Shown here: positions 10,595 through 21,491 of the stretch, piece by piece
Position numbering within the stretch: position 1 is the stretch's first letter
Layout of the letters: each line of letters opens with the position of its first letter
Assembly (NCBI GenBank): GCA_003263845.1
Contig: JYJN01000170.1
Location: forward strand, 41,376 to 105,375
DNA: 64,000 bases
From: Vibrio aestivus
GTDB taxonomy: Bacteria > Pseudomonadota > Gammaproteobacteria > Enterobacterales > Vibrionaceae
Direction: 5' to 3'
The notes under the pieces: generated by a model
Told to the model about the DNA's origin: nothing
The model's database searches: none
Seen by the model: only the letters and a program-made list of their open reading frames with translations
Program-made: the position numbers and the translations under genes

Positions 10595-10655
10595 TGCACC
10601 AAAATGATCATTTGTTGCACCAAATTGGTGCCAATCGTTTGCTTTGCACCAATCT
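10595..10655. promoter_or_regulatory. NtrC enhancer cluster upstream of glnA
   Basis: A perfect NtrC palindrome, GCACCAAATTGGTGC, lies at 10617-10631. It is flanked by two half-like sites, TGCACCAAAATGATCA at 10595-10610 and TGCACCAATCTGAATC from about 10645. All are about 80-130 nt upstream of the -24/-12 promoter, a normal enhancer distance. The rest of the glnA-typA intergenic region (10412-10913) shows no further gene. Confidence 0.8.
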
Positions 10656-10913
10656 GAATCATTAAGCGAATACCATTCAGCCTTTGTTTTAGTCGGTTGT
10701 CAAACGTATTTGTGTGCGTCGGATTAGAGTTTGTCCCAAACCCTGACGTCATCTAATCTTACTGAAGAGGAAATTCGCTGTGATAGATCACATATTTCTG
10801 GGTTTTTCGCCAGAATCTGGTACATTACGGTCGTTTTTTTAATCAAATAAGCAATGCTCGGGAAATATTGAGTTTCTATGAGGGTTGCTTCTTTTATAAG
10901 TGAATCAAAATCC

Positions 10914-12743
10914 ATGGCTACTCCACAGATTGATAAATTAAGAAATATCGCGATCATCGCGCACGTTGACCACGGTAAAACAACGTTGGTTGATAAGCTG
11001 CTTCAACAGTCAGGCACGCTAGAGTCTCGCGGTGAAACTGAAGAGCGAGTCATGGACTCGAACGATATCGAGAAAGAGCGTGGTATTACCATTCTTGCTA
11101 AGAACACGGCAATCAACTGGAACGACTACCGAATCAACATCGTAGATACTCCAGGACACGCGGACTTCGGTGGTGAAGTTGAGCGTATCATGTCGATGGT
11201 TGACTCTGTTCTTCTTATCGTTGATGCGGTTGACGGCCCAATGCCTCAAACGCGTTTCGTAACTCAAAAAGCGTTCGCTCACGGCCTTAAGCCAATTGTT
11301 GTAATCAACAAGATCGACCGCCCAGGTGCACGTCCTGATTGGGTTATGGACCAAGTATTCGACCTATTCGACAACCTAGGTGCAACTGACGAACAGCTAG
11401 ACTTTAAAGTAGTTTACGCATCAGCACTTAACGGTTGGGCGACGAAAGAAGAAGGCGAAACGTCTGACAACATGGAAGCGCTTTTCGAAACTATCGTTGA
11501 AGAAGTAGCGGCTCCACAAGTTGACCTAGACGGTCCACTGCAAATGCAAGTTTCTCAGCTAGATTACAGCTCTTACGTAGGTGTTATCGGCGTTGCTCGC
11601 GTGAGTCGCGGTAGTGTTAAGCCAAACCAACAAGTAACGGTTGTGAGCGCAGACGGCAAAACTCGTAACGGTAAAGTGGGTACAGTTATGGGTTACCTTG
11701 GTCTTGAGCGTCACGACGTTGAGCAAGCAAATGCTGGCGACATCGTTGCTATTACGGGTCTTGGTGAGCTGAAGATTTCTGACACTATCTGTGCGCAGAA
11801 CCAAGTTGAAGCGCTTCCAGCACTGTCTGTTGATGAGCCAACAGTAACCATGACGTTCCAAGTAAACACGTCTCCATTCGCTGGTAAAGAAGGTAAGTTC
11901 GTGACTTCACGTAACATCCTTGAGCGTCTAGAGAAGGAACTGGTTCACAACGTTGCACTGCGCGTTGAGCAAACTGACGATCCAGACAAATTCCGCGTAT
12001 CAGGTCGTGGTGAACTTCACCTATCTATCCTGATCGAGAACATGCGTCGTGAAGGTTTTGAGCTAGCAGTATCTCGTCCAGAAGTAATCATCAAAGAAGA
12101 AGATGGTCAGCTAATGGAACCGTTTGAAACGGTAACAATCGACGTTCTTGAAGAGCACCAAGGCGGCATCATGGAGAACATCGGCCTGCGTAAAGGTGAG
12201 CTGACAGATATGTCTCCAGATGGTAAAGGCCGTGTTCGTATGGACTTCGTTATGCCATCTCGTGGTCTAATCGGCTTCCAAACTGAATTCATGACGCTAA
12301 CGTCTGGTTCTGGTCTTCTTTACCACTCATTTGATCACTACGGTCCACACAAAGGTGGCGAGATCGGTCAACGTATCAACGGCGTACTGATTTCTAACGG
12401 TATGGGTAAAGCGCTAACAAACGCACTATTCAACCTACAAGAGCGTGGCCGTATGTTTATTGGTCACGGTGTTGAAGTTTACGAAGGTATGGTGGTTGGT
12501 ATCCACAGCCGCGACAACGACCTAACAGTAAACGTACTAAAAGGTAAGCAGCTAACCAACGTTCGTGCATCTGGTACTGATGACGCACAGGTTCTAACTC
12601 CGCCAATCAAGATGACGCTTGAGCAAGCACTTGAGTTCATCGATGACGACGAGCTAGTAGAAGTAACACCTGAAAGCATTCGTATCCGTAAGAAGTTCCT
12701 AACGGAAAGCGATCGTAAGCGTGCTTCTCGCGCTGCGAAGTAA
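10914..12743 (+). CDS. typA: Ribosome-dependent GTPase TypA/BipA
   Basis: A translational GTPase of the EF-G family that acts in ribosome assembly and stress or cold adaptation. The length is 609 residues. G1 is [10 protein letters not shown]3 is [11 protein letters not shown] and G4 is NKIDRP; domains II-III and the BipA-specific C-terminus follow ([17 protein letters not shown]). I chose the ATG at 10914 ([19 protein letters not shown]) because it matches the family; the open frame begins 12 codons earlier. It is divergent from glnA and has its own terminator. Confidence 0.96.
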   Translation: MATPQIDKLRNIAIIAHVDHGKTTLVDKLLQQSGTLESRGETEERVMDSNDIEKERGITILAKNTAINWNDYRINIVDTPGHADFGGEVERIMSMVDSVLLIVDAVDGPMPQTRFVTQKAFAHGLKPIVVINKIDRPGARPDWVMDQVFDLFDNLGATDEQLDFKVVYASALNGWATKEEGETSDNMEALFETIVEEVAAPQVDLDGPLQMQVSQLDYSSYVGVIGVARVSRGSVKPNQQVTVVSADGKTRNGKVGTVMGYLGLERHDVEQANAGDIVAITGLGELKISDTICAQNQVEALPALSVDEPTVTMTFQVNTSPFAGKEGKFVTSRNILERLEKELVHNVALRVEQTDDPDKFRVSGRGELHLSILIENMRREGFELAVSRPEVIIKEEDGQLMEPFETVTIDVLEEHQGGIMENIGLRKGELTDMSPDGKGRVRMDFVMPSRGLIGFQTEFMTLTSGSGLLYHSFDHYGPHKGGEIGQRINGVLISNGMGKALTNALFNLQERGRMFIGHGVEVYEGMVVGIHSRDNDLTVNVLKGKQLTNVRASGTDDAQVLTPPIKMTLEQALEFIDDDELVEVTPESIRIRKKFLTESDRKRASRAAK

Positions 12744-12780
12744 TCGCGATACGCAAAAGTAGCGACAAGCTAGAATAACA

Positions 12781-12814
12781 AAGCCCCGAAGTGATTAGCT
12801 TCGGGGCTTTTTCG
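12781..12814 (+). terminator. Terminator of typA
   Basis: The stem GCCCCGAAG/CTTCGGGGC with loop TGATTAG is followed by T5. Confidence 0.9.
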
Positions 12815-12881
12815 TTCAGAGTACGTTCTTGTTTGCAGCCTTACTTTTTGCGGTAGCCGATTCAGTCTGAAACTCGTGGGC

Positions 12882-13415
12882 TTATTTCGCGACGTCTTCA
12901 ATATGTTGTTGGACGAATTGAACGCGTTCTTCTATTGACATGAAGGGCACATCAATCACTTCAAAACCCAGCGTTTGATACACTTCCACTAACGCATTGT
13001 GGATCTCTATCGCGCCTTCAAATGGGTAAGGGCGCACTTCATCTTGCACATAGATTGAAGCTTCAGGTCGGCATAAGAAGGCTTGAGGGTGGTAGCCTTT
13101 GCTCGCTTCAAGGTAGTGCTCATCAACATTGAGATCCCCTTGGCGTAGGTAACCACAGATATCAGGGATAGCGCGGTCAAGGAAAGCAACATCGTGGGTG
13201 CTTGCTTGTATCTTCTGTTCACTCATGACATCTAAGCAAAGCTTGGCAAACGCGGCCAAATCTACCCAAGGTAAAATGCCATCGGGCTTTTGACTTTCTT
13301 GTTCGATTAGGCGTCTAGAGGATTCTTCAAAGGTGGCAAAACCTTGCTCGGCTAATCCATTGACTAATGTCGTTTTGCCCGCGCCAGGGCCTCCTGAAAT
13401 GATAATAGGCTTCAT
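12882..13415 (-). CDS. AAA_28-type P-loop NTPase
   Basis: A 177-residue protein of the small ATP/GTP-binding family with an N-terminal Walker A, ISGGPGAGKTTLVNGL. A second motif, FEESSRRLIEQE, and DVAFLDRAIPDI (Walker B-like) follow. This domain is found in putative nucleoside/deoxynucleotide kinase-like ATPases of unknown substrate. There is no transmembrane segment or partner domain. It lies upstream on the minus strand in a convergent arrangement with typA, and downstream of the DUF2959 lipoprotein gene (42 nt), so the two may share a transcript. Confidence 0.7.
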   Translation of the reverse strand: MKPIIISGGPGAGKTTLVNGLAEQGFATFEESSRRLIEQESQKPDGILPWVDLAAFAKLCLDVMSEQKIQASTHDVAFLDRAIPDICGYLRQGDLNVDEHYLEASKGYHPQAFLCRPEASIYVQDEVRPYPFEGAIEIHNALVEVYQTLGFEVIDVPFMSIEERVQFVQQHIEDVAK

Positions 13416-13457
13416 TCGTTGTTACTTGCTCTCAGTGTTTTAAATTGTTTTTTTCTT

Positions 13458-14102
13458 TTATTTATTGTTGAGCTGATTTAAGAACTTATCTGATTCTTCA
13501 ATCGCTGCGTTCATCTGTTCAATCGCAAAGGCGATGTCTTTTTCTAAGCTCATAAACTCGCCTTGCAGTGAACCGATCGCACTCGCATTGAGGTTATGTT
13601 TCAGATAAAGGGTGTTGTCTCTGAGAGTATTCAAAACAGGCGTCATTTTTTGCTCAGCGCGTTTCATCGCTGATAGCATGGTGTTGTATGAACGTTGAGT
13701 CTCTTTGAGCTTTTGTTCGCTTGAACGGCGCAACTTGTCGCTGGTGTAGAGGTCTAGCTCATCTTGCCACTCGGAAAAGAGGGCTTCTGAGACGTCTTCA
13801 ATGGATGCGATGCGATCGCTAACGTCTTGCGCCGCTTTTTCGCTGTCTTGATACTTGTCGTTGATCTGATTGTAAACCGCTTCTAAATCGCCACCATCGA
13901 AATTAGTCAGGGCAGAAAGGGCTTCTAGAGCGCTGGTAAACTCTTGTTGGGCGTCTTGTTGTGACTCTTTGGCGTCTTCAACACGATCAACCATGATGTC
14001 TCGCTTATGGTAACCCACCTGTTCCATGGCTGAGTAGTAAGTGGATTGGCATCCGGTTAAGGTCAACACTGAGATGAGGATCGCAATCAAGTAGGGCATC
14101 AT
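13458..14102 (-). CDS. DUF2959 lipoprotein
   Basis: The lipoprotein signal has the lipobox LTLTGC about 17 residues in. A long helical, coiled-coil-rich body follows, with MVDRVEDAKESQQDAQQEF and ending in KFLNQLNNK. This matches the DUF2959 family, whose function is not established. The ATG at 14102 is chosen because AAGGA lies 6 nt upstream and because it gives a clean signal peptide; the frame is open back to 14201. It is divergent from yihY. Confidence 0.8.
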   Translation of the reverse strand: MMPYLIAILISVLTLTGCQSTYYSAMEQVGYHKRDIMVDRVEDAKESQQDAQQEFTSALEALSALTNFDGGDLEAVYNQINDKYQDSEKAAQDVSDRIASIEDVSEALFSEWQDELDLYTSDKLRRSSEQKLKETQRSYNTMLSAMKRAEQKMTPVLNTLRDNTLYLKHNLNASAIGSLQGEFMSLEKDIAFAIEQMNAAIEESDKFLNQLNNK

Positions 14103-14202
14103 AGTTTCCTTTCTATTAGAATAACTTGAGTAGTTACCTAAGCGCCTTTGCGCGCTATGGCTAGCTTTGTACAGAATGGATGACTTGATAGGGAGATACA
14201 AG

Positions 14203-15117
14203 TTGAAATTGGATGAAACAGTGAAGCAGGGTCTCTTTTTTGCTCGCTATTTATGGGCTCGAGTTCAGCATGATAGAGTCAATGTGAATGCGGGTTACCT
14301 CGCGTATATCACTCTGCTGTCGATTGTACCGATGCTGACGGTATTACTTTCCGTGCTCTCTTCTTTTGCCGTGTTTTCTAATGCGGGTGATGTCATTCAA
14401 GACTTTGTGATCACTCACTTTGTGCCTGCCGCGGGTGATGCTGTGAAAGCGGCTTTAGCGGAGTTTATTGCTAATACTGGCAAGATGACGGCGGTTGGTG
14501 GCCTATTCTTGTTTGTTGCTGCTCTAATGTTGATCTCCAACATCGATAAAAATCTTAACTATATTTGGCGTGTGCACACCAAGCGACGTGCGGTATTCTC
14601 ATTTTCGATGTACTGGATGGTATTAACGCTTGGCCCGATTTTAGTGGGCGCGAGTATCGCGGCGACCTCGTACATTACTTCACTTCGTTTCATCGACAGC
14701 GATGCTCTGTCTGGCGCTTACAATTTATTCCTGCGCTGGCTGCCGTTCTGGCTCTCTTTCTTTGCTTTTGCTGGCCTGTATATGTTGGTGCCAAATAAGA
14801 AGGTGCGTTTTTCTCATGCCATGATAGGGGCGATTGTGGCGGCGATTTTGTTCGAACTCAGCAAAAAAGGGTTTGCCGCATATATTACTCAGTTTCCTTC
14901 TTATCAACTGATTTATGGCGCGCTTGCAGCTATTCCGATCCTGTTTGTTTGGGTCTACCTGTGTTGGCTCATCGTATTGATTGGTGCGGAAATCACCGCC
15001 GCTCTAGGTGAGCGCAATCAGTGGAGTCAGCCTGCAGACGTGGTAAACTCTGCGCCACTAATTGACGAACAACAAGAAGGAAACGAGAGTGATCGCACTG
15101 ATTCAGCGTGTAAGTGA
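14203..15117 (+). CDS. yihY: YihY-family inner membrane protein
   Basis: A polytopic inner-membrane protein of the YihY (formerly 'RNase BN-like') family with about six transmembrane segments. The conserved start of the domain is [21 protein letters not shown] and the last helices end at [18 protein letters not shown]. The tail is hydrophilic. It is not a nuclease, despite older annotation. A TTG at 14203 with GGGAG 9 nt upstream is the best start; in-frame ATGs at 14167 and 14176 lack a good Shine-Dalgarno. It overlaps dtd by 29 nt, so the two are translationally coupled. Confidence 0.85.
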   Translation: MKLDETVKQGLFFARYLWARVQHDRVNVNAGYLAYITLLSIVPMLTVLLSVLSSFAVFSNAGDVIQDFVITHFVPAAGDAVKAALAEFIANTGKMTAVGGLFLFVAALMLISNIDKNLNYIWRVHTKRRAVFSFSMYWMVLTLGPILVGASIAATSYITSLRFIDSDALSGAYNLFLRWLPFWLSFFAFAGLYMLVPNKKVRFSHAMIGAIVAAILFELSKKGFAAYITQFPSYQLIYGALAAIPILFVWVYLCWLIVLIGAEITAALGERNQWSQPADVVNSAPLIDEQQEGNESDRTDSACK

Positions 15118-15523
15118 AGCTGCTGTCCGAGTAGAAGGTGAAGTAGTTGGAGAAATCGACCAAGGTCTACTTGTCTTACTTGGTGTGGAAAAAGACGATG
15201 ATGAAGCCAAAGCTAAACGTCTGATGGAGCGTGTCACCACTTATCGTGTGTTTGAAGACGAAAACGGCAAGATGAACCTGAACGTTAAGCAAGTGAACGG
15301 AAAGGTGTTGGTGGTGTCTCAATTTACGTTGCCAGCAGATACCAAAAAAAGGCACGCGAGCGGGCTTTTCTCGAGGTGCTCACCCAGTAGATGCTGAGCG
15401 TCTTTACGATTATTTCGCGGATCAATGCGAACAAGTACTGCCGACAGAGCGCGGCCGTTTTGCCGCTGACATGAAAGTTTCATTGGTCAACGATGGACCG
15501 TGACCTTTTGGCTGCAAGTATAA
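15089..15523 (+). CDS. dtd: D-aminoacyl-tRNA deacylase (two frameshifts)
   Basis: A homodimeric proofreading enzyme that hydrolyses D-aminoacyl-tRNA and Gly-tRNA(Ala). The start is GTG at 15089 inside the end of yihY, with AGAAGGAAA upstream, giving the family N-terminus [17 protein letters not shown]. The catalytic [13 protein letters not shown] motif runs straight into the first break: A7 at 15344-15350 should be A6, after which [20 protein letters not shown] reads on. The second break is near 15497-15500 (a C is missing from GGACC), after which GPVTFWLQV ends at 15523. The cross-subunit GP motif is thus present once the frame is repaired. Both breaks look like sequence errors. Confidence 0.9.
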
Positions 15524-15658
15524 GAATAAGTAGGTCAACACACCCTAGGCAATTCTCGCTGAACCACGAACCTTGAGGTTACTTGGGTATAATTATGAGC
15601 TTAAAGGCTTAATTTTGCTGTTGTAACAGCAGGCTGTTTACAAGAATGGAATCGAGAG

Positions 15659-16576
15659 ATGTTTAAATTAATAACCCCGACCACGGATAATCAGCTCAAT
15701 AAGTATTATCACTTTCGTTGGCAAATGTTGAGAGAGCCATGGCGTATGCCAATTGGCTCTGAGCGCGATGAATACGATCCGATGAGTCATCATCGTATGA
15801 TCGTCGATGGTCGAGGCCGTCCGATTGCCATTGGGCGTTTATATATTACGCCGGACAGTGAAGGCCAAATTCGCTATATGGCGGTAAAGAATAACCGCCG
15901 TAGTAAAGGCATGGGTTCGCTTGTATTAGTGGCGTTGGAGTCGCTAGCGCGTCAGGAAGGGGCGAAGCGTTTAGTGTGTAATGCACGTGAAGATGCTATC
16001 CAATTTTATAAGCGCAATGGATTTGAAACTCGTGGTGAATTAAACGACCAACGTGGCCCGGTTCGTCACCAGCAGATGGTAAAACCACTCGACCCAATGG
16101 CAAATGTACTGCGTAAACCAGAGTGGTGTAGTGAACTGCAAGAGCGCTGGGAAAATCAAATTCCAATCAGTGACAAGATGGGGATTAAAATCACTCAGTA
16201 CACGGGCTATCAATTTGAATGCAGTGCTCAACTGAACCCAAACCTCAACCCTCATAACACGATGTTTGCAGGCTCGGCCTTTACGTTGGCGACTCTGACG
16301 GGTTGGGGCATGGCTTGGCTACTACTGAAAGAGCGAAACCTGCAAGGGGATATAGTATTAGCAGACAGTCGAATTCGTTATCGTCATCCGGTCGAACAAA
16401 ACCCAGTTGCGAGCACATCATTAGATGGGATTAGTGGTGACTTAGACCGCTTGGCATCGGGTCGAAAAGCGCGTATTGCGATTCATGTGACCATCAATAG
16501 TGGTGATACAGAAGCGGTAGAGTTTATCGGCACTTACATGCTCATCCCAAACTATAAGTCTTTACTTAGCAACTAG
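15659..16576 (+). CDS. yiiD: YiiD/MadA (FabY)-type GNAT plus thioesterase-fold protein
   Basis: A two-domain protein of 305 residues. An N-terminal GNAT acetyltransferase domain (about residues 1-145) has the acetyl-CoA loop NNRRSKGMGSLVLVALE. A C-terminal hot-dog thioesterase domain (about 155-300) has NPHNTMFAGSAFTLATL. In E. coli the homologue YiiD was reported as malonyl-ACP decarboxylase (MadA), supplying acetyl-ACP to start fatty acid synthesis; that function is transferred from the family, not shown here. It follows dtd on the same strand, an arrangement also seen in other gamma-proteobacteria. Confidence 0.8.
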   Translation: MFKLITPTTDNQLNKYYHFRWQMLREPWRMPIGSERDEYDPMSHHRMIVDGRGRPIAIGRLYITPDSEGQIRYMAVKNNRRSKGMGSLVLVALESLARQEGAKRLVCNAREDAIQFYKRNGFETRGELNDQRGPVRHQQMVKPLDPMANVLRKPEWCSELQERWENQIPISDKMGIKITQYTGYQFECSAQLNPNLNPHNTMFAGSAFTLATLTGWGMAWLLLKERNLQGDIVLADSRIRYRHPVEQNPVASTSLDGISGDLDRLASGRKARIAIHVTINSGDTEAVEFIGTYMLIPNYKSLLSN

Positions 16577-16620
16577 ATTAATCAGTAGATAAGTAACTCA
16601 GGAGTGCCTATTCTTCGCCA

Positions 16621-18495
16621 TTAATCCTCTATGGCTAGGCACTCTAGTAAGGCCCCTGACAACAACTCATATCTAGCTTTCTGGCACGGCTGGGTCAACT
16701 CGATATAGAGGTGATCATGTTGTGCGTCGAGCAAATCTATTTCTCCGGAAATTTGTCCTTCTCCATTGTGATGAGTCGTAACGGTGATTTGACCACGCTT
16801 GGCATTGACATGGACAGGCTCAGGCTCAAACGGCATGACGAGTGAGCGTTTCACGCCATCAAGCTCTTGACTGAGAAGCAGCGTTGCTTCGCGTGCGGAT
16901 GCAGTGAGCTCCCCGTGGAGTGAATGTTCAAAGAGTACTGAATCACTGGCAAACCCGTTGAACTGTCCAGTGATTTCTAGCAACCCGTCCAATTGCCAGG
17001 CGTCTGCGATGAAAGGAGTGAGTACAGGCAAAGAAGGAAGCCCATCGGCGCTAAAGTCTAAGGCCCATGGATGACCTTTGGATGCCATATCATACACGCC
17101 GCTGATGTCGACATAGCCTTGGTCTAGAGGTAGGTAGAAACGGTCTAGGCTCCATTGCCCGTTGCGAGATTGAGTTTCAATGATCGCTTGGCTAGTGATG
17201 AGCTCGCCATAGCTGGCACTGTTTGCTGTCGCTTCAAGCTGACCATTCCACAGCCCGAGTTGCTTCTCTTTAAGTAGCTCTAGCTGGCGAGCGCGTACAT
17301 TAACCCCAGATAGCTGCCAATAAGGCTCTTCAAACAGTTGGATGACTTGGCTGTTGGTGATATCGACTTGAGCAACTGAGAGTGCCTTCAGTCCTTTTCC
17401 ATGTTCTAGCAGAGCAAGCCATTTTGGCGTCTCATCGATTGTCCACTTAATACCGTTAACTTTGAGCAGGTCTAGGTGTAGCGAGTTTGGCGTAATACGG
17501 CCCGCGAGTTGCAGTCGACCTTGCTCAAAGTCGGTGTCGAGTTCTGTAATGGAAATAGCGTTTGAATCTAGCGTCACTTTTGCTGTGGCATCTACCCATT
17601 TCAGATCTTGATACTTCAGAGTATCGGCATGAAATGATAAGTAACCTTGCTGCTGCCAAAAGTTTTTAGCGGGGTAGAGGTTTTCTAACGACAGATCGAG
17701 ATTTTGCGCGCTAAAGCCGTTGAATTCGATGTTAGCAGTCAGCAGATCAAGGCTATTGATGTGATGAACGGATCGAGTCAGCTTTTCCATTAAATCGCGG
17801 TTAATCGGTTTGTCGTCGCTGAGATTGAGCTTATCTACGGTGACATTTATTAGTGACCAGCCGCTTTCAAATTGCTCAGCTTGGCCTGAAATGGAGGTTT
17901 CTCGCCAGATGAATGAAGCTCCGTAGACAGTGCTGTCTTTGGGTTGATACTGCACATCTATCAAGAAATCATCAATCGCTTCACCTTGATAGTAAAAATG
18001 GTCAGCAGAAAGCTGAATGGAGCCGAAGGGAAGAAGCTGCTGGTGTGTTTCCCATTGAGGCTGTTTAAACTGGGCATTGACGCCGTGACCAATGAGACCG
18101 TTGTAATCGATGTCCGCGTTGTTAAAGGCCAACTGGTATAGGAAGATTTGGTCAAAGAGTGGATGCAGTTCGTGCTGGTCTGTGAGCGTAAACCCATCAA
18201 CAACGATACTATCGATGGCAAGTTTGCCATCGCGCGTGATGTCTGGGTTTATCCAAAGTTCAACTTGATCGATGTGTTGAGTATTTGGTTCGTCACCAAA
18301 GGTGATGTCTTGCGCGGTGAAGTGCCAAGGAAATGCGTAGGTTAGCGTTTCAACTTGAATCTTATGGTTGAGAGACTTTAGGAAGTAATTAGCCCCGTTT
18401 GCGGCGAAAGGCGTATGCAAAATGGCAAACAAACTACCCATAGTCAAAGCAGTAAGCATTACCAACAGCGCTAAAGCGATATAGACCTTTCTCAT
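16621..18495 (-). CDS. AsmA-family protein (YicH-like)
   Basis: A 624-residue protein with one N-terminal transmembrane segment (MRKVYIALALLVMLTALTMG) and a long beta-rich periplasmic region, as in AsmA/YicH proteins. Family members are thought to span the periplasm and help move lipids or influence outer-membrane assembly. The C-terminus, ELTASAREATLLL and on to the Cys-containing end, resembles the AsmA C-terminal region. It lies 44 nt from the end of yiiD, which converges on it. The specific subfamily (YicH or another) is inferred from size and topology. Confidence 0.65.
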   Translation of the reverse strand: MRKVYIALALLVMLTALTMGSLFAILHTPFAANGANYFLKSLNHKIQVETLTYAFPWHFTAQDITFGDEPNTQHIDQVELWINPDITRDGKLAIDSIVVDGFTLTDQHELHPLFDQIFLYQLAFNNADIDYNGLIGHGVNAQFKQPQWETHQQLLPFGSIQLSADHFYYQGEAIDDFLIDVQYQPKDSTVYGASFIWRETSISGQAEQFESGWSLINVTVDKLNLSDDKPINRDLMEKLTRSVHHINSLDLLTANIEFNGFSAQNLDLSLENLYPAKNFWQQQGYLSFHADTLKYQDLKWVDATAKVTLDSNAISITELDTDFEQGRLQLAGRITPNSLHLDLLKVNGIKWTIDETPKWLALLEHGKGLKALSVAQVDITNSQVIQLFEEPYWQLSGVNVRARQLELLKEKQLGLWNGQLEATANSASYGELITSQAIIETQSRNGQWSLDRFYLPLDQGYVDISGVYDMASKGHPWALDFSADGLPSLPVLTPFIADAWQLDGLLEITGQFNGFASDSVLFEHSLHGELTASAREATLLLSQELDGVKRSLVMPFEPEPVHVNAKRGQITVTTHHNGEGQISGEIDLLDAQHDHLYIELTQPCQKARYELLSGALLECLAIED

Positions 18496-18554
18496 TTCTC
18501 AAACCGGTTGTCCTAACTCAGTGATAGCTTGGAGCAATTTCTCGGTGTCATCAA

Positions 18555-18583
18555 TAAAAAAAGCCCCTTAAATAAGGGGCTTG
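18555..18583 (-). terminator. Terminator of pckA
   Basis: The stem AAGCCCCTTA/TAAGGGGCTT is preceded on the + strand by A8, which gives the U-tract on the minus strand. Confidence 0.88.
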
Positions 18584-18620
18584 TAACTTAGTTATCAGTT
18601 TTCAAACAAATCGTCTTCAA

Positions 18621-20249
18621 TCAGTCGAGTTGTGGGCCAGCTTCAACCAGTGCTTTACCTTCTGAGTTATCAGTGTATTTCACAAAGTTATTGATGAAGC
18701 GCTGTGCTAGATCGGTCGCTTTGCTTTCCCACTGCAGTGGGTCAACGTAGGTATCGCGTGGGTCTAGGATTTCCGGATCGACACCAGGTAGTGCGGTTGG
18801 CACTTCTAGGTTGAAGATTGGAATGTCCTTGGTTTGGGCTTTTTCGATTGAACCATCTAGGATGGCATCGATGATGGCGCGTGTATCTTGGATTGAGATT
18901 CGCTTGCCGCTGCCATTCCATCCTGTATTCACTAGGTAAGCTTCAGCGCCCGCTGCTTCCATACGTTTTACTAGTACTTCTGCGTACTTGGTTGGGTGAA
19001 GCGTTAGGAATGCCGCGCCGAAACACGCAGAGAAGGTTGGGGTTGGCTCAGTGATGCCACGTTCAGTACCAGCAAGTTTGGCGGTAAAGCCAGACAGGAA
19101 GTGGTACTTGGTTTGCTCTGGTGTCAGTTTAGACACTGGAGGAAGCACACCAAATGCATCAGCAGACAGGAAGATCACTTTATTGGCATGACCGCCTTTC
19201 GATACAGGCTTAACGATGTTGTCGATGTGGTGGATTGGGTACGATACGCGAGTGTTTTCTGTTTTTGAGTTATCGTCGAAATCGATAGAACCATCATTGC
19301 GAACAGTCACGTTTTCTAATAGCGCATCGCGGCGAATCGCGTTGTAGATATCAGGCTCAGCTTCTTTCGATAGCTTGATGGTTTTCGCGTAGCAGCCACC
19401 TTCGAAGTTAAATACGCCGTCATCATCCCAGCCATGTTCGTCGTCGCCGATCAATGCGCGTTTAGGATCAGTTGATAGGGTTGTTTTACCTGTACCCGAT
19501 AGGCCGAAGAAGATCGCAACGTCGCCCTCTTCCCCCATATTGGCACTACAGTGCATTGATGCGATGTCTTTCAGTGGAAGGAAGTAGTTCATCATCGCGA
19601 ACATACCTTTCTTCATTTCACCGCCATACCAAGTGCCGCCAATAAGCTGCATGCGCTCAGTAAGGTTAAACACTGTGAAGTTTTCAGAGTTCAGACCATG
19701 CTCTTCCCACTTCTGGTTTGTACACTTCGCACCATTCATGACTACGAAGTCTGGCTCAAACGTTGCCAGTTCTTCTTCAGAAGGGCGAAGGAACATGTTT
19801 TTCACGAAGTGCGCTTGCCACGCTACTTCAGTAATGACTCGGATACTGAGGCGAGTGTCGGGGTTGGCGCCACAGTAGCCATCAATGACGAATACGCGCT
19901 TGCCTGAAAGCTGGTCAGTGACGAGTGCTTTCAGATCATTCCAAACGGCTTGGTCAATCGCTTTGTTATCGTTTTTAACCGCATCGGATGTCCACCACAT
20001 ATGTTCTTCTGTCGTAGCATCTTTAACGATATATTTATCTTTAGGTGAGCGTCCAGTGAAGATTCCTGTGTCGACAGCAACCGCTCCCAGCTCGGTTACT
20101 ACACCTCGTTCAAAACCTTCCAGATCAGCGCATGTTTCCTCGGCAAAAAGCATTTCGTAGCTTGGGTTGCGAACAACCTCTTTAACGTTATGCAGTCCGT
20201 GTTTAGTAAGATCGATTGTTGCAGCCTTTGTATGTTCCATAACGGTCAT
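18621..20249 (-). CDS. pckA: Phosphoenolpyruvate carboxykinase (ATP)
   Basis: Cytosolic enzyme of gluconeogenesis converting oxaloacetate and ATP to PEP, CO2 and ADP. At 542 residues it has the normal length. The P-loop [11 protein letters not shown] (kinase-1a), the metal-binding [19 protein letters not shown] and the substrate region RSPKDKY are all present. The start codon follows AAGGAGC. The 339 nt upstream (20250-20588) hold its promoter region and the hslO terminator; I see no gene and no convincing CRP site there. Confidence 0.97.
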   Translation of the reverse strand: MTVMEHTKAATIDLTKHGLHNVKEVVRNPSYEMLFAEETCADLEGFERGVVTELGAVAVDTGIFTGRSPKDKYIVKDATTEEHMWWTSDAVKNDNKAIDQAVWNDLKALVTDQLSGKRVFVIDGYCGANPDTRLSIRVITEVAWQAHFVKNMFLRPSEEELATFEPDFVVMNGAKCTNQKWEEHGLNSENFTVFNLTERMQLIGGTWYGGEMKKGMFAMMNYFLPLKDIASMHCSANMGEEGDVAIFFGLSGTGKTTLSTDPKRALIGDDEHGWDDDGVFNFEGGCYAKTIKLSKEAEPDIYNAIRRDALLENVTVRNDGSIDFDDNSKTENTRVSYPIHHIDNIVKPVSKGGHANKVIFLSADAFGVLPPVSKLTPEQTKYHFLSGFTAKLAGTERGITEPTPTFSACFGAAFLTLHPTKYAEVLVKRMEAAGAEAYLVNTGWNGSGKRISIQDTRAIIDAILDGSIEKAQTKDIPIFNLEVPTALPGVDPEILDPRDTYVDPLQWESKATDLAQRFINNFVKYTDNSEGKALVEAGPQLD

Positions 20250-20524
20250 AGGTGCTCCTTATAACGATATATTGTAGGGATTTTGTAAGAATTTTATTAT
20301 TTTTTATCTGCTCACCATGCTAGCAACGTAACTCTGGCAAAACAGGGATATAGGTCAAAATATATCCACAATTTTGTTGGGGCTTTAAGTGTTTCGTCAC
20401 ATATTGGTTATAACAAGTTTATCCCTTCCGCAAAGGTTTGCGCTAGACCAAATTGATTAATACTTGCTTAAAATTAAGCCGTTATAAAGTTACGGGTGAG
20501 GGTGGCAATGGCGGGGGTTTGATC

Positions 20525-20553
20525 ACAAAAAAGCCAGCATTAAGCTGGCCTTT
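20525..20553 (-). terminator. Terminator of hslO
   Basis: The stem GCCAGC/GCTGGC with loop ATTAA has a T6 tract on the minus-strand side. Confidence 0.8.
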
Positions 20554-20588
20554 GTTGGGTAAATTACGTACTTGATGTGATGTACAAA

Positions 20589-21464
20589 TTAATGCAGCGT
20601 ATCTGGGCCTGAAGTTGCCTCGATAAACAAAGCCTTAATCTCTGGTTCATCAAAAGAATATGTTGTGCCACAGTAATCACAATGTAAAGAAACAGCGCCT
20701 TCTTTGGCCAAAATGTCATAAATTTCATCTTGGCTCACAGTGACGATTGCAGCACCACTTCGTTCTCGTGAACAGCCGCAGTGGAATTGCACTGGTTGAG
20801 GGTCAAATAACCGAACTTTCTCCTGATTGTACAAGCGGTATAGCAGCTCGTTAGCTTCTAGAGTAAACAGCTCTTCATCTTTAATGGTGTCTGTTAACTG
20901 TTCGAGGTGTTCAAAGTCATCAGGTGAACCAGTACCATCAGGCATTACCTGAATCAGCATGCCAGCAGCATGAGGTTTACCTTCTACTTCACCGGTGCGG
21001 ATCCATAGACGAGTTTTAAGCTGTTCTGAGTTGGCGAAGTAACCTTCTAGTACTTGAGCTAGGTTGTCACCTTCCAAACCAACCACACCTTGATAGCGTT
21101 CGCCTTTCTTAGGGTCAATTGTGATAACCAGGTAACCTTTACCGATCATGTCGTGCAGTGTTGCGTCATCGGCGATCTCGCCTTTAAAGCGGCCTACGCC
21201 ACGAAGTTTTTGGTCATGGTCGCCATTAATAACGGCAAGCGACACTGGGCCATCACCTTGCAGTTGCATGGTGATAGAGCCTTCAAATTTAAGAGTGGCA
21301 GTCAGTAGTGCCGTTGAAACCAATAGCTCACCCAGTAGCTTTTGCAGTGCTACAGGGTATTCCTTGCTCGAAATAATTTGTTGGTACGCTTCATCCAGTT
21401 GTACCAATTCACCACGTACTGAAAGGTCTTCAAATAGGTAGCGATTTAAAACGTTGTTTGCCAT
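20589..21464 (-). CDS. hslO: Redox-regulated chaperone Hsp33
   Basis: A cytosolic holdase chaperone activated by oxidation. At 291 residues it has the N-terminal core and the C-terminal zinc switch: CGC near [10 protein letters not shown] and then CDYC in [10 protein letters not shown] (CxC...CxxC). It is 27 nt downstream of hslR, so the two form the usual heat-shock pair. The upstream end is next to the divergent type II secretion operon. Confidence 0.96.
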   Translation of the reverse strand: MANNVLNRYLFEDLSVRGELVQLDEAYQQIISSKEYPVALQKLLGELLVSTALLTATLKFEGSITMQLQGDGPVSLAVINGDHDQKLRGVGRFKGEIADDATLHDMIGKGYLVITIDPKKGERYQGVVGLEGDNLAQVLEGYFANSEQLKTRLWIRTGEVEGKPHAAGMLIQVMPDGTGSPDDFEHLEQLTDTIKDEELFTLEANELLYRLYNQEKVRLFDPQPVQFHCGCSRERSGAAIVTVSQDEIYDILAKEGAVSLHCDYCGTTYSFDEPEIKALFIEATSGPDTLH

Positions 21465-21491
21465 GTGGCTATTCCTCGTGGCTGGGTCAGC

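Noticed and set aside
10778..10791. TGTGATAGATCACA upstream of typA as a CRP site
   Set aside because: The half-sites are separated by 4 nt, not the 6 nt needed for CRP, and it does not fit FNR spacing either.
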